Shown one piece after another: positions 32,768 to 42,800 of a DNA stretch of 64,000 bases. The DNA lies in NCBI RefSeq assembly GCF_012641275.1, contig NZ_JABAIA010000001.1:1674001-1738000 (forward strand), given 5' to 3'. The first letter of the stretch is position 1, and every line of letters begins with the position of its first letter. A program made the translations under genes and the position numbers. Origin of the DNA: Chitinophaga varians. GTDB lineage: Bacteria > Bacteroidota > Bacteroidia > Chitinophagales > Chitinophagaceae. Under the pieces are notes generated by a model, which worked only from the letters and a program-made list of their open reading frames with translations, did not search any database and was not told the origin of the DNA.

Positions 32768-34657
32768 ATGAAACGTACGCTGTTATTATCCGCCTGTTTA
32801 TGGTGCTGTTGCCTGCAAATACAAGCCCAGACAGTTACTTACGAGACAGCCCCTAAAAAAGCAAAAGCCTTCTTTGACGAGGCAGTAGACGCCGTCCGCA
32901 TGTACAGAAGCAAAGATGCGATCGACCAGCTGCAAAACGCCATCAAAGTGGCGCCGGGCTTCACCGACGCCTATGGCCAGATGGGCCTTTGTTATATCGA
33001 TCTGAAAAATTATTCCGCGGCCAAAGAAAGTTTCACCAAACTGAAACAACTGGACAGCAGCGGGCTCAAACCGGTGATGGTAGCTTATTCCCGCTCACTG
33101 GCCGGCACCGGCGATTTTCAGAGCGCCCTGAATGTCATCCGCCAATATCTTGCCACCAGCAAAACACTGAATAAAAACGCCGAAAGGCTCAGGGACAATT
33201 ATGAGTTTGCCGTCAGCCAGCATCAACAGGTGCCTTTTCATCCGGAAAACCTGGGAGATAATATCAACAGTAAAGACCCTGAATATTTTCCGTCGCTCAC
33301 CATCGACGCACAAACATTGATTTATACCCGCCGTGTAAATGGCCGCAATGAAGACTTTTTCATCTCCCGCCGCGACAGCAGCGGCTGGCAGCCCGCGCAG
33401 AATATGGGCGAACCGGTAAACACCTCGTTCAATGAAGGCGCCCAGAACATCTCACAGGACGGTACATTGCTGGTATTTACCGGTTGCGAATTTCCCGAAG
33501 GCAAAGGCAGCTGCGACATCTACTATTCCGAGAAAACGCCCGACGGCTGGACAGCGCCACAGAACATCGGCGCACCGATCAATACGCGGGACTGGGAATC
33601 TCAGCCCTGCCTGTCTGCCGATAAACAAACGCTTTATTTCGCCCGCGAAACAACCGATGCAGGCGCCGACATCTTCATGAGCCGCCGACAGGAAAACGGC
33701 CGCTGGAGCGTGCCGGAGCGCCTTGGTCCCAATATCAACACCCCAGGCAGGGAAACCACGCCTTTCATCCACGCAGACGGGCAAACGCTGTATTTCGCGT
33801 CCAACGGGCATCCCGGCTACGGTGGCCTCGACATTTTTTACTCCCGCCGTCAGCCTGACGGCAGCTGGGGACCCGCCACCAACCTGGGTTATCCTATCAA
33901 TACCATCGATGAAGATGCCTCGCTCGTAGTAGAAGCCAATGGCAAAACCGCTTATTTTGCCTCCGACCGTTCCGACACCCGCGGCGCCCTGGACATCTAC
34001 CGCTTTGAACTTTATCCTGAAGCACGGCCACTGCAAACCCTTTACGTAAAAGGCTATGTGTATGATACCACTACCCACAAAAGACTGACCGCCAATATTG
34101 ACGTGATAGACCTGCAAGGCGGTTACACTATCGCCGCCGTTAAAACAAACGATAACGGCGATTTCCTGGCGCCGCTGCCGGTAGGAAAGGACTATGCTTT
34201 CCATGTGAACAAGAAAGGATATTTGTTCTATTCTGATAACTTCTCCCTGAAAGATCATCACCCCGGAACACCTTTTGAGAAAAATATTCCGTTGCAGCCA
34301 CTGGCCGTTAACGCCAGCATTGTCCTGCATAACATTTTCTTCCAGAGCAACCAGTTCAGTCTTGAACCGGCATCCGTGACAGAGCTGGACAAACTGGTGA
34401 AACTGATGCAGGACAACCCGGCGATTAAAATTGAAATCGCCGGTCATACCGACAATATAGGTTCCGATAAAGACAACATGGTGCTGTCCGCCAATCGGGC
34501 CAAGGCAGTGGTGAAATACCTGACAGACAAGGGTATCTCGGTGAACCGGCTCACCTTCAAAGGTTATGGGGAAACACAGCCGATTGCCACCAACGACACG
34601 GAGGAAGGACGCGCCACCAACAGGAGAACGGTGTTTCGTATCGTCAGCGTAGAATAG
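32768..34657 (+). CDS. PorE-like OmpA-family protein with TPR and PD40 repeats
   Basis: 629 residues from the ATG at 32768, where MKRTLLLSACLWCCCLQIQAQ gives a signal peptide. Domain order: TPR-like helices (about 35-145, for example AYGQMGLCYIDLKNYSAAKESF), five or so PD40/WD40-like blades (about 170-420, with repeated INTRDWESQPCLSADKQTLY-type units), a carboxypeptidase-regulatory-like sandwich (about 425-500), and a C-terminal OmpA peptidoglycan-binding domain (AGHTDNIGSDKDN, LSANRAKAVVKYL, ATNRRTVF). This is the architecture of PorE, a T9SS component that ties the machine to peptidoglycan. PorE itself is a lipoprotein, and no convincing lipobox is seen here. Confidence 0.88.
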   Translation: MKRTLLLSACLWCCCLQIQAQTVTYETAPKKAKAFFDEAVDAVRMYRSKDAIDQLQNAIKVAPGFTDAYGQMGLCYIDLKNYSAAKESFTKLKQLDSSGLKPVMVAYSRSLAGTGDFQSALNVIRQYLATSKTLNKNAERLRDNYEFAVSQHQQVPFHPENLGDNINSKDPEYFPSLTIDAQTLIYTRRVNGRNEDFFISRRDSSGWQPAQNMGEPVNTSFNEGAQNISQDGTLLVFTGCEFPEGKGSCDIYYSEKTPDGWTAPQNIGAPINTRDWESQPCLSADKQTLYFARETTDAGADIFMSRRQENGRWSVPERLGPNINTPGRETTPFIHADGQTLYFASNGHPGYGGLDIFYSRRQPDGSWGPATNLGYPINTIDEDASLVVEANGKTAYFASDRSDTRGALDIYRFELYPEARPLQTLYVKGYVYDTTTHKRLTANIDVIDLQGGYTIAAVKTNDNGDFLAPLPVGKDYAFHVNKKGYLFYSDNFSLKDHHPGTPFEKNIPLQPLAVNASIVLHNIFFQSNQFSLEPASVTELDKLVKLMQDNPAIKIEIAGHTDNIGSDKDNMVLSANRAKAVVKYLTDKGISVNRLTFKGYGETQPIATNDTEEGRATNRRTVFRIVSVE

Positions 34658-34697
34658 ATTTAGGAATTTTTTGATTCGTGAATCAATAACAAGGATA

Positions 34698-34748
34698 AAA
34701 GCGAAGACCGAAGCAAGTTGTGTATCAACCTGTTTCGGCCTTCGCTTT
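34698..34748. terminator. Bidirectional terminator, PorE-like / P4 phosphatase
   Basis: An 18 bp stem with two G-U-type pairs (34698-34715 with 34731-34748) between convergent genes, again holding the core GACCGAAGC. Confidence 0.78.
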
Positions 34749-34782
34749 ATCAACACACGAAATCAAAAGATCCGTAGATATT

Positions 34783-35592
34783 TTAATAGTTCCGCAGTTG
34801 TGCTTTCATCACGCTGTCTTTCTGTTGTGGCGTGAGTTTATATTGATAGTTATACAATGCCCCTTCCCAGTCGCCGTACATCGGATTGGGCAGCACGATA
34901 TACCGGCTACCGAAGCTGGCAGCGGATTGCAGGGCCGTACTATTTCTTTCCGCAACAGTTTTTTTATCGAAAGCGGCGGCGAAGTCGCTGAGGTTATCCC
35001 CGAATAGCAGCACAATCTCGTACTGCTGCAACACTTGCTGGCGGCGGGGTTCCTTACCGGAGCCGGCGGTTTTCAGCAACAGGTGCTGATCATCTGCGTC
35101 AGGGAAGCCGTAGCGTTGCAGGTTTTTCAGCGTAGCGGCCCTTTCAGCTTCCAGTCTGTTGGTGATATAGAACACTTTCACGCCTTTGGCGGCTGCGTAT
35201 TTAAAAAAGTTGGGAGCGCCTGGCACTGTATCAGCCATGGCTTTAGCAGTCCATTCCATCCAGCTTTTCTCATCATAACTTTTGCCGTTAAGCGCCTGAT
35301 GTACCGAATAGGGGCTGTTGTCGAGCACTGTTTCATCGATGTCTGTTACGACCGCCAGTGGCAAATGATGGGGTTGCGCCAGGTACTGATCGAGCCGCAA
35401 AGCCGCCAGCTGATAGGCTTGCAGGCAGAGGGCCTTGTATTCGCCAGACTGCTGTTGCCACAAGGCAGCCCATGCGGGGCCGTAAGGTGTGAGTTGCGTA
35501 GCCGGGGCAGCGGGTGTTTGTACAGCTACCGGCGTTGTTGTTTTACAGGCCAGCATTCCCAGCAGCAGTGTACCTGTCCATAACCTTTTCAT
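34783..35592 (-). CDS. Acid phosphatase / 5'-nucleotidase, lipoprotein e(P4) family
   Basis: 269 residues from the ATG at 35592 (an ATG at 35595 adds one Met). The N terminus MKRLWTGTLLLGMLAC is a lipoprotein signal with Cys16 as the lipid site. The class C acid phosphatase/HAD core has DIDETVLDNSPY (nucleophile Asp of DxD), FYITNRLEAERAATLKNL and FGDNLSDF. Members dephosphorylate nucleotides such as NMN or AMP outside the inner membrane so that nucleosides can be taken up. An extracytoplasmic lipoprotein fits that role. Single gene. Confidence 0.92.
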   Translation of the reverse strand: MKRLWTGTLLLGMLACKTTTPVAVQTPAAPATQLTPYGPAWAALWQQQSGEYKALCLQAYQLAALRLDQYLAQPHHLPLAVVTDIDETVLDNSPYSVHQALNGKSYDEKSWMEWTAKAMADTVPGAPNFFKYAAAKGVKVFYITNRLEAERAATLKNLQRYGFPDADDQHLLLKTAGSGKEPRRQQVLQQYEIVLLFGDNLSDFAAAFDKKTVAERNSTALQSAASFGSRYIVLPNPMYGDWEGALYNYQYKLTPQQKDSVMKAQLRNY

Positions 35593-35685
35593 CATAAAAA
35601 TTACTGTTGTTGACTGCAAAAATAAATGGTTCCGGCAACATGTGTGCTGACGGGAAATTCGTAATTTAAAAGGAAATTGTTTGTT

Positions 35686-36786
35686 ATGCCCCAGGAGTTG
35701 CTATACCAGATAGCTTTAACCCGTATTCCTTTAATTGGCGATGTGATTATCCGTAAGCTGCTGGAGACATTTGGCAGTGCCGGTGATATTTTCCGCGCGC
35801 GGCGGCGGGAGCTGGAATGCATCGAAACAGTGGGCAGTATCAGGGCCAATGCCATCCGCAGCTTCCGTGATTTCAGCGAAGCTGAGAAAGAGATACTTTT
35901 TATGGAGCGGTATGGTATCCGGGCATTGTTCTGTACAGACCCCGACTATCCACAGCGGCTGCATCACTGTTATGACAGTCCCGTGCTGTTATATTTTAAA
36001 GGCGCTGCTTCGCTGAATGCCACGCGTATGGTGAGTGTGGTGGGCACCAGGAGGCCATCGGCCTATGGCAGGCGTATTTGCCGGCAACTGACGGAAGAGC
36101 TGGCTGCCGCGCAGGTGACAGTTGTCAGCGGGCTGGCCTATGGTATTGATATACTGGCCCACGAAACCGCTTTACAGGCCAGTACGCCTACTATTGGCGT
36201 GTTGGCGCATGGGCTGGACCGTATCTATCCGGCGGCCCATAAAGGCACGGCAGTGGCCATGATGGCACAGGGCGGGTTGTTGACCGATTTTATGAGCGGG
36301 CACTTGCCGGACAGGCAGAACTTCCCCAAGCGCAACCGTATTGTGGCTGGTATCTGTGATGCCACCGTGGTGATAGAAAGCGGGCTACAGGGAGGCTCGC
36401 TGATCACGGCAGATCTGGCCAGCGGCTACCACCGGGACGTGTTCTGTATCCCGGGGCGGGCAGATGATCCATTGGCAGCAGGCTGTAATCATCTGATAAA
36501 AAATAATAAAGCCATGTTGATCACCGGAGCGGCGGATGTATTACAAATGATGGGATGGGAAGAGAAGTCGAAGCCTGCGGCGGTCCAAAGGGAATTGTTT
36601 TTACAATTGTCAGACAATGAACAAAAACTGCTGTTGTTATTCCGGGAGAAGTCGCCACGGCACGTAGAAGAATTGTATCTGTTGACCGGCCTTACCGGTA
36701 GCCAGGTGGCGGAAGCGTTGTTCAGACTTGAAATGCAAACAGTACTCAAAAGCTTGCCCGGACAGCGTTACGAGCTGATTATATAA
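35686..36786 (+). CDS. dprA: DNA-processing protein DprA
   Basis: A 366-residue RecA loader that binds incoming single-stranded DNA in natural transformation. The start at 35686 (MPQELLYQIALTRIP) replaces a TTG nine bases upstream. A helix-hairpin-helix-like N terminus precedes the Rossmann core: SVVGTRRPSAYGRR, VVSGLAYGIDILAHETAL, GLDRIYPAAHK, FPKRNRIVAGICDATVVIES, GSLITADLASGYHRDVF. A C-terminal winged helix (about 305-362) completes the full-length form. It is cytoplasmic and stands alone. A short ATTCGTAATT fragment at about 35657-35667 resembles an arm unit of the interspersed repeats. Confidence 0.94.
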   Translation: MPQELLYQIALTRIPLIGDVIIRKLLETFGSAGDIFRARRRELECIETVGSIRANAIRSFRDFSEAEKEILFMERYGIRALFCTDPDYPQRLHHCYDSPVLLYFKGAASLNATRMVSVVGTRRPSAYGRRICRQLTEELAAAQVTVVSGLAYGIDILAHETALQASTPTIGVLAHGLDRIYPAAHKGTAVAMMAQGGLLTDFMSGHLPDRQNFPKRNRIVAGICDATVVIESGLQGGSLITADLASGYHRDVFCIPGRADDPLAAGCNHLIKNNKAMLITGAADVLQMMGWEEKSKPAAVQRELFLQLSDNEQKLLLLFREKSPRHVEELYLLTGLTGSQVAEALFRLEMQTVLKSLPGQRYELII

Positions 36787-36873
36787 GTCCGCGATCAGTG
36801 TTAATAACGTAATATTAACATGCGATCAGGATGCTGCTGGTGGTGAATATTTTATTTATTGGCAAAATAGAGC

Positions 36874-36881
36874 TACATTTG
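36874..36881 (+). promoter_or_regulatory. -7 promoter box of guaB
   Basis: TACATTTG fits TAnnTTTG, 36 bp upstream of the guaB ATG. The -33 box is not clear. Confidence 0.5.
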
Positions 36882-36917
36882 CGTGCAATTATTTTTTAAC
36901 TGATTAATAATTGCATC

Positions 36918-38390
36918 ATGCCTGCGGGAAAATCTAAACCCAAATTTGTAGCTGACGGCCTTACCTTTGACGACGTGCTCCTCGTGCCGGCCTACAGCGA
37001 AGTTCTGCCTAAAGAAGTAAACATCTCTACGCAACTCACCAAGAACATACGTCTGAACATTCCGATGGTATCAGCGGCTATGGACACTGTGACAGAAGCC
37101 AATCTGGCTATCGCGCTGGCGAGAGAAGGGGGTATAGGTATTCTCCATAAAAACATGAGCATCGAAAGACAAGCGGAGATGGTAAGAAGGGTAAAACGCA
37201 GCGAAAGCGGTCTGATTATGGACCCCGTTACCCTGAAAGCCGATGCCACTATTGGCCAGGCGCTGAAGCTCATGAAAGAAAACGGCATTGGTGGTATTCC
37301 CATTATCGATGACAATAACAAACTGGTTGGTATTCTGACTAACAGGGACCTGCGTTTCGAGAGAAACAAAAAGCGCCTGGTAGCTGAAGTTATGACCAGT
37401 GAAAAACTCATCACAGCACCAGAAGGCACCGATCTGAAAAAAGCGGAAAAAATCCTTCAGCAATATAAAATTGAAAAGCTGCCGGTTGTTAACAAACAAG
37501 GCAAACTGGTTGGCCTGATCACTTATCGCGACATTCTGCAGCTCACCAGCTATCCCAATGCCGTAAAAGATGAATTCGGCCGTTTGCTGGTAGGTGCTGC
37601 ACTGGGCATTACCCCCGATGTACTGGACCGCGCCCAGGCCCTCATCAATGTAGGTGTTGACGTCGTTTGCCTGGACAGCTCCCATGGTCACTCTATCGCA
37701 GTGATCAATACGCTCAAAAAATTAAAGAAAGCATTCCCTAAACTGCAGGTGATCGCTGGTAACGTTGCTACCGCAGAAGGTGCGCTGGCACTGGCACAGG
37801 CGGGCGCTGACGCAGTGAAAGTAGGTGTAGGGCCAGGTTCTATCTGTACCACCCGCATCGTAACCGGCGCTGGTTTCCCTCAGCTGTCGGCTATCCTGGA
37901 AGCTTCTGAAGCATTGAAGAAACTGGGCATCCCGGTAATCGCCGATGGCGGTATCCGTTATACCGGTGACATGGTAAAAGCTATCGCTGCCGGCGCTTCC
38001 TGTATCATGGCGGGCTCTATCTTCGCCGGTGTGGAAGAAAGCCCCGGAGAAACCATCATCTACGAAGGCCGTAAATTCAAATCCTACCGTGGCATGGGCT
38101 CTATCGAAGCCATGCAGGAAGGCAGTAAAGACCGTTACTTCCAGGATGAAGACGATATCAAGAAACTGGTCCCGGAAGGCATCGTAGGCCGTGTACCTTA
38201 CAAAGGCTACCTGTCTGAAGTTATCCAGCAATTTGTTGGCGGTCTGCGCGCAGGTATGGGACTCACCGGTTCTAAAGACGTGAAAGCCCTGCAAGCTGCA
38301 CAGTTTGTGAAAATCACTGCTGCTACCGTGAAAGAAAATCACCCGCACGATGTGGTGATCACCAAGGAAGCACCGAACTATAGCCGTTAA
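36918..38390 (+). CDS. guaB: IMP dehydrogenase
   Basis: Oxidises IMP to XMP with NAD, the committed step to GMP. 490 residues with the usual order. The N-terminal barrel part is [17 protein letters not shown]. Two CBS modules occupy about 95-205 ([36 protein letters not shown]). The catalytic loop GPGSICTTR holds Cys310, and the flap follows with [11 protein letters not shown]. The C terminus is normal. It is cytoplasmic and tetrameric in other bacteria. It has its own promoter and shares a terminator with the convergent SusD gene. With hpt and purS it covers parts of purine salvage and synthesis. Confidence 0.96.
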   Translation: MPAGKSKPKFVADGLTFDDVLLVPAYSEVLPKEVNISTQLTKNIRLNIPMVSAAMDTVTEANLAIALAREGGIGILHKNMSIERQAEMVRRVKRSESGLIMDPVTLKADATIGQALKLMKENGIGGIPIIDDNNKLVGILTNRDLRFERNKKRLVAEVMTSEKLITAPEGTDLKKAEKILQQYKIEKLPVVNKQGKLVGLITYRDILQLTSYPNAVKDEFGRLLVGAALGITPDVLDRAQALINVGVDVVCLDSSHGHSIAVINTLKKLKKAFPKLQVIAGNVATAEGALALAQAGADAVKVGVGPGSICTTRIVTGAGFPQLSAILEASEALKKLGIPVIADGGIRYTGDMVKAIAAGASCIMAGSIFAGVEESPGETIIYEGRKFKSYRGMGSIEAMQEGSKDRYFQDEDDIKKLVPEGIVGRVPYKGYLSEVIQQFVGGLRAGMGLTGSKDVKALQAAQFVKITAATVKENHPHDVVITKEAPNYSR

Positions 38391-38411
38391 TTCAAGATCG
38401 TATATAAACAA

Positions 38412-38444
38412 AAAAAGACCGAAGCAATGTGCTTCGGTCTTTTT
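38412..38444. terminator. Bidirectional terminator, guaB / SusD
   Basis: A perfect 14 bp stem (38412-38425 with 38431-38444), A5/T5 ends, loop aatgt, between convergent genes. It has the same GACCGAAGC core as at 23.5 and 34.7 kb. Confidence 0.88.
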
Positions 38445-38460
38445 CGTTTATGCGGTAACG

Positions 38461-39861
38461 TTATTTCGCGTCCCACCATACCCGGTCAGCGGTGGTCACC
38501 TTCTGGTCCGGCTGCGGGTTAGCCAGGATTTCATTGGAAGGATAAGGCCATCTTCTCGGGATGTAGTTCACGAATGGATTTTCCGGCAGTGACAGCTGCG
38601 GATAACCGGTACGTCTCCAGTCATTGTAGGTTTCGATAGAGAGGAAGCCTGCCACGTATTTTTCATAGATGATCTGCTGTAAAGCATTGGCATCTGTGAG
38701 TGCGGGGCGGCTGTTGATATAAGCCTGTGCATCAGCTGCACCTACTTTCAGCATGTCCATATGCGCTTTGATAGCTGCCTGATATACTGGAGTGGCAGCA
38801 GTGGCGCCTGATTTAAGGAAAGTAGCTTCTGCCTTGATGAACATTGCTTCTGTGTAAGTAGCGAGGTACAAAGGTGCATCAGCGGATGCATAGAAGCTGT
38901 TCACCTGGGACAATACGGTCGGATCGGGAACAGTAGTGGCACCCGGCGTACGGCCGGTATAACCGCCATCCGCATCGGTGGTAGCGATGATTGGCAGACG
39001 CGGGTCATTATTGCTCTTCAGGAAATCGACGAAGGTTTTGTTCATCACTACGCCGCCGGCGCCTGGTTCTGTGTTTTTAAACCAGGGGCTTTCTGCCTGT
39101 GCAGCGCCGGTGTAAGTCACCATAGCGTTATCGCTGTTATCAGCAAAAGCGTTGGCCAGCGCCGCCAGGGCGAGGTCTGCCTGTGCAGCGGCCGTATGGC
39201 CGGGCGCTTTGGTGAGGCGCAGATAAAAACGGGCTTTCAGCATGTAAGCCAGTTTTTTCCATTTGGCCATATTACCCTGGTAGATATAATCATCTGAACC
39301 GGGAGCCACAGCGCTTTTCGGCTGACTGGCAAAATAGATGGCACTGTCAAGCGTAGACTGCAACACCTGGTAAATAGATTCCTGGCTATCGTATTTCGGA
39401 CGGGAAATAGCCGGCAGTTTCATTGCGTCGGTGTAAGGCACGTTGCCCCACACGTCTGTGGCAATAGCCAGGTTGAAGGCAAACAACGTTTTACCGATCG
39501 CCATGTATTCGTTATGACCGGCAGCTCTGGCCTGGTCCATCATCAACCGGAGGTTGTTGAGGATGTTGGGATAAATGTAGAAGGTCCAGGTATTGTCCAC
39601 ATCTACCGGGAAAATACGGTAGGTTTCCTGACCAGGTGATGGCTGGTTCTGGGACAACTGTTGCATCCAATAAGCGCCGTTTACGCCATTGAAACCACCT
39701 ACTACCTGTGTGGACATAGTAACTTCCACTGGCGGAAGGACCAGTTTTTCCGATACCTGCATCGGGTTATTAGGGTCCTGGTTTACGTCCAGGAACTTTT
39801 TACAGCCGCTACCCAACAGCACGGTGCTTAAAAATATGGTGGCTATATGTAATCTTCTCAT
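38461..39861 (-). CDS. SusD/RagB-family nutrient-binding lipoprotein
   Basis: A 466-residue outer-membrane lipoprotein. The signal ends in LLGSGC (lipid Cys20), followed by KKFLDVNQDPNNPM, typical of the SusD-like_2 (PF12771-type) group. Helical TPR-like segments run through the middle (AIGKTLFAFNLAIATDVWGNVPY), and the end holds NDWRRTGYPQLSLPEN, a common family motif. SusD forms the lid over the SusC channel and captures ligand. It lies 23 bp after susC in one operon. No glycoside hydrolase, peptidase or sensor follows, so the ligand (glycan or peptide) cannot be guessed. Confidence 0.92.
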   Translation of the reverse strand: MRRLHIATIFLSTVLLGSGCKKFLDVNQDPNNPMQVSEKLVLPPVEVTMSTQVVGGFNGVNGAYWMQQLSQNQPSPGQETYRIFPVDVDNTWTFYIYPNILNNLRLMMDQARAAGHNEYMAIGKTLFAFNLAIATDVWGNVPYTDAMKLPAISRPKYDSQESIYQVLQSTLDSAIYFASQPKSAVAPGSDDYIYQGNMAKWKKLAYMLKARFYLRLTKAPGHTAAAQADLALAALANAFADNSDNAMVTYTGAAQAESPWFKNTEPGAGGVVMNKTFVDFLKSNNDPRLPIIATTDADGGYTGRTPGATTVPDPTVLSQVNSFYASADAPLYLATYTEAMFIKAEATFLKSGATAATPVYQAAIKAHMDMLKVGAADAQAYINSRPALTDANALQQIIYEKYVAGFLSIETYNDWRRTGYPQLSLPENPFVNYIPRRWPYPSNEILANPQPDQKVTTADRVWWDAK

Positions 39862-39884
39862 GATTGTTATGCTTTTAAATACTA

Positions 39885-42800
39885 CTAAAAGGTTGCTTTT
39901 AAACCGATGATCACGGTATGGTTGGAAGGCACCATGAAGTTAGCGAAGCCCTGACCATTGCCGCTACCGTTGAGGCTCACTTCAGGATCGGAACCGGTAT
40001 AGTTTTTATGCAGGATAAAGTTGGTACCGGTAACATTCACTGCCAGTGATTTAAAAGGTGTTCCTTTCAGCATATGACCGAAGTTGTAACCCAGTGATAC
40101 CTGTCTTAATTTCAGGAAAGAACCGTCTTCGATAGAGCTTTCATCAGCAGCGGAATAGATGTTGGTATAATAGGCCTGTGTATATGGTACTGACAGCGTG
40201 TTCTGTTTGCCAGTGCTTTCTATCACACCTGGGAATACCACGTTAGAGCCACGGTTTTCAGTAACCTTTGGTGTACCGTAGAACAACAGGTAGTGATTGT
40301 CCAGATTGAGGATATCGCCACCATGTTTGTGATCGAGCACAAAGGAGAAAGTAAACGCCTTCCAGGTGAGGGTACTGGTAAGACCGCCCAGCCATTTCGG
40401 TGTTACGTGGCCGATAGGAGCAATATCATCAGCCACCTGCGGGTAACCATCATCGCTCAGCAACATCTGGCCGGCGTCGTTACGTTTGAAGTGTGTGCCC
40501 ATGATTACGCCATAAGCCTGGTCAGCAAAGGCATAAATACCTGGTGTGGTGAAACCTGCCAGGAAGATGCTGTTGAGACCTGGCGCCAGCCTGGTAACCT
40601 TGTTGTCAATTTTGGTATAGTTAACACCGATGTCCCATGTCAGGTTTTTGGTTTTGATCGGTGTGATGTTCAATACTACTTCCACACCTTTGTTGCGCAT
40701 GTCACCGGAGTTCATGCTGGCAGCAGGATAACCGGTAGCACCGGAAATCGGCGTGCTGGTGGTCAGCAGGTCGGCACTTTTCCTGTCGAAGTAGCTCACT
40801 TCCAGGCCGGCCCTGTTTTGGAAGAATTTGGTTTCCAGACCAACTTCAAATTCTTTTACGCTTTCGTTTTTAAGCGGATAAGCGTAAGTGGTGCTTTGCA
40901 GGTAACCGTTCTGTCCCTGGAAGGGGAAATTGATGTTGCCTACGGAAGCTTTGATGTAAGGAGTGGTTAAACTGTAAGGACCTACGTTATCGTTACCTAC
41001 GGCAGAATAAGACACTCTCAGTTTACCGAAGTTCAGGATCTTGTTATTAGACATGCCCAGTGCTTCGGTGAAGATGAAGCCGCCGCTTACGGAACCGTAA
41101 GGGTAGAACTGTTTGTCTTTGGACAATACAGAAGTACCGTCGTAGCGGCCGGTCACCGCCAGTGTCAGCATTTTTCTCCACTCTACGTTTGCCTGTGCAT
41201 AGAAGCCTACTTTCCTGGATTTATACAGGTAATAGTTGGAAGTCACATTGCTGGTATTGGCCACTGTATACAGACCGGGAACAGACAGGCCGACACCTTC
41301 CACATAGTTGTTGTTATTGTAGTTGGAGAGGATGTTGTTACCCAGGATCAGGTCAGTAGTCCAGTCGGTACCGAAGTTTTTATGTGCCTGGATGATCAGG
41401 TCATGGTTGAACTGCTGGTATTGGATATCGCGTTTATATAATCTTCCGTCAACAGATTTGGAACCGATGATACCCATATTTTCATGATAGTCGGTGTTGT
41501 TCACATACATATCGGCGCCGAATCTTTCGGTGATGGTCAACCAGGAAAGCGGAGAGTAAGACAGGTTGATCACCGGGATGATACGGTTTACTTTATCTGT
41601 CAGGCCGGTGTTGTCTACGAGCCAGTAAGGGTTGTTACGGGCAGCGCGGTACACCTGTTGGGAACCGTCGGCTTTAGTGGTCGGGAACGGGTTCCAGGAG
41701 ATGGGTGCTGCGTAAACGGTCCACAGTGGATTTGCGAGGCCGTTACCTTCCAGCAGACGGTCGTTGTCAGAGTGAATGTAGTTGAACTGTGTGGTGAGGC
41801 GCAGGTTTTTAGCCAGCTCGATACCATATTTAGCAAACAGCGCATGCCTTGAATAATCGGTATTCGGCATGGTACCGTCGGTTTTCACGAAAGAGTAAGA
41901 CACCAGGTAATTGGACTTATCAGAGTAACCACTTACAGACACGTTGTTATCGGTAGTATGACCGGTACGGAAGAAGTCTTTGATGTTGTCTCTTTTCTGA
42001 ACAGGCACACCGCCTACTTTCAGGGTATCGATGAGTGGTCCCCAGGAAGCAGAGCCCAGTTGACCGGCGTTACCGTTTACATATTTACCACCGGACCCTT
42101 GCGCGTATTTATCCTGAAACTTAGGCAGGATAGGATTCTCGAAGGAGTAGCTGGAGCTTACGGATACTGTAGGTTTGCCAGCGCCGGCGCCCATGCCGTT
42201 TTTGGTGGTGATGATGATCGCGCCTTTAGCCGCTGCGGAGCCATAGAGGGCAGTCGCTGCGGAGCCTTTCAGCACGTTGATGCTTTCGATGATGTTTGGA
42301 TCGATATCAGCAGCGCGGTTGGAGGTACCGCCACCGCTGAGCGCGCCGTCAGGGTTACCAGCTTCGCCGTTATCCATAGGGATACCGTCGATTACCACGA
42401 GGGCCTGGTTTTCACCGGTGAGGGAGCTGTTACCGCGGATCACGATCCTGGCGGAGCTACCGGGCATACCGCTGGAGTTGGTGATTTGAACGCCGGCCAC
42501 TTTACCGGACAATGCGTTTACCAGGTTGTTTTGTTTAGCTTCCACGATGGAGGCTCCTTTCACTTCCTGTGTAGCGTACGTGAGCGTACGTTTGTCGCGT
42601 TTGATGCCCAGTGCCGTTACCACTAATTCATTGAGTGACTGGTTGCTGCCAGTCAGTCTAACTACGAGCGGGTTGCCGCTGGCATCCGCTGCCACTGTTT
42701 GGTTGGCATATCCCACAAATGAGAAAATGAGGGAAGCTCCCGCAGGTGCTTCCAGTTTGAAATTTCCGTCCGGTCCGGAAATGGTGCCTTTGGAGGTGCC

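Noticed and set aside
33452..34756. Open frame of 434 codons on the minus strand
   Set aside because: It is the antisense shadow of the PorE-like gene and crosses the terminator between convergent genes.
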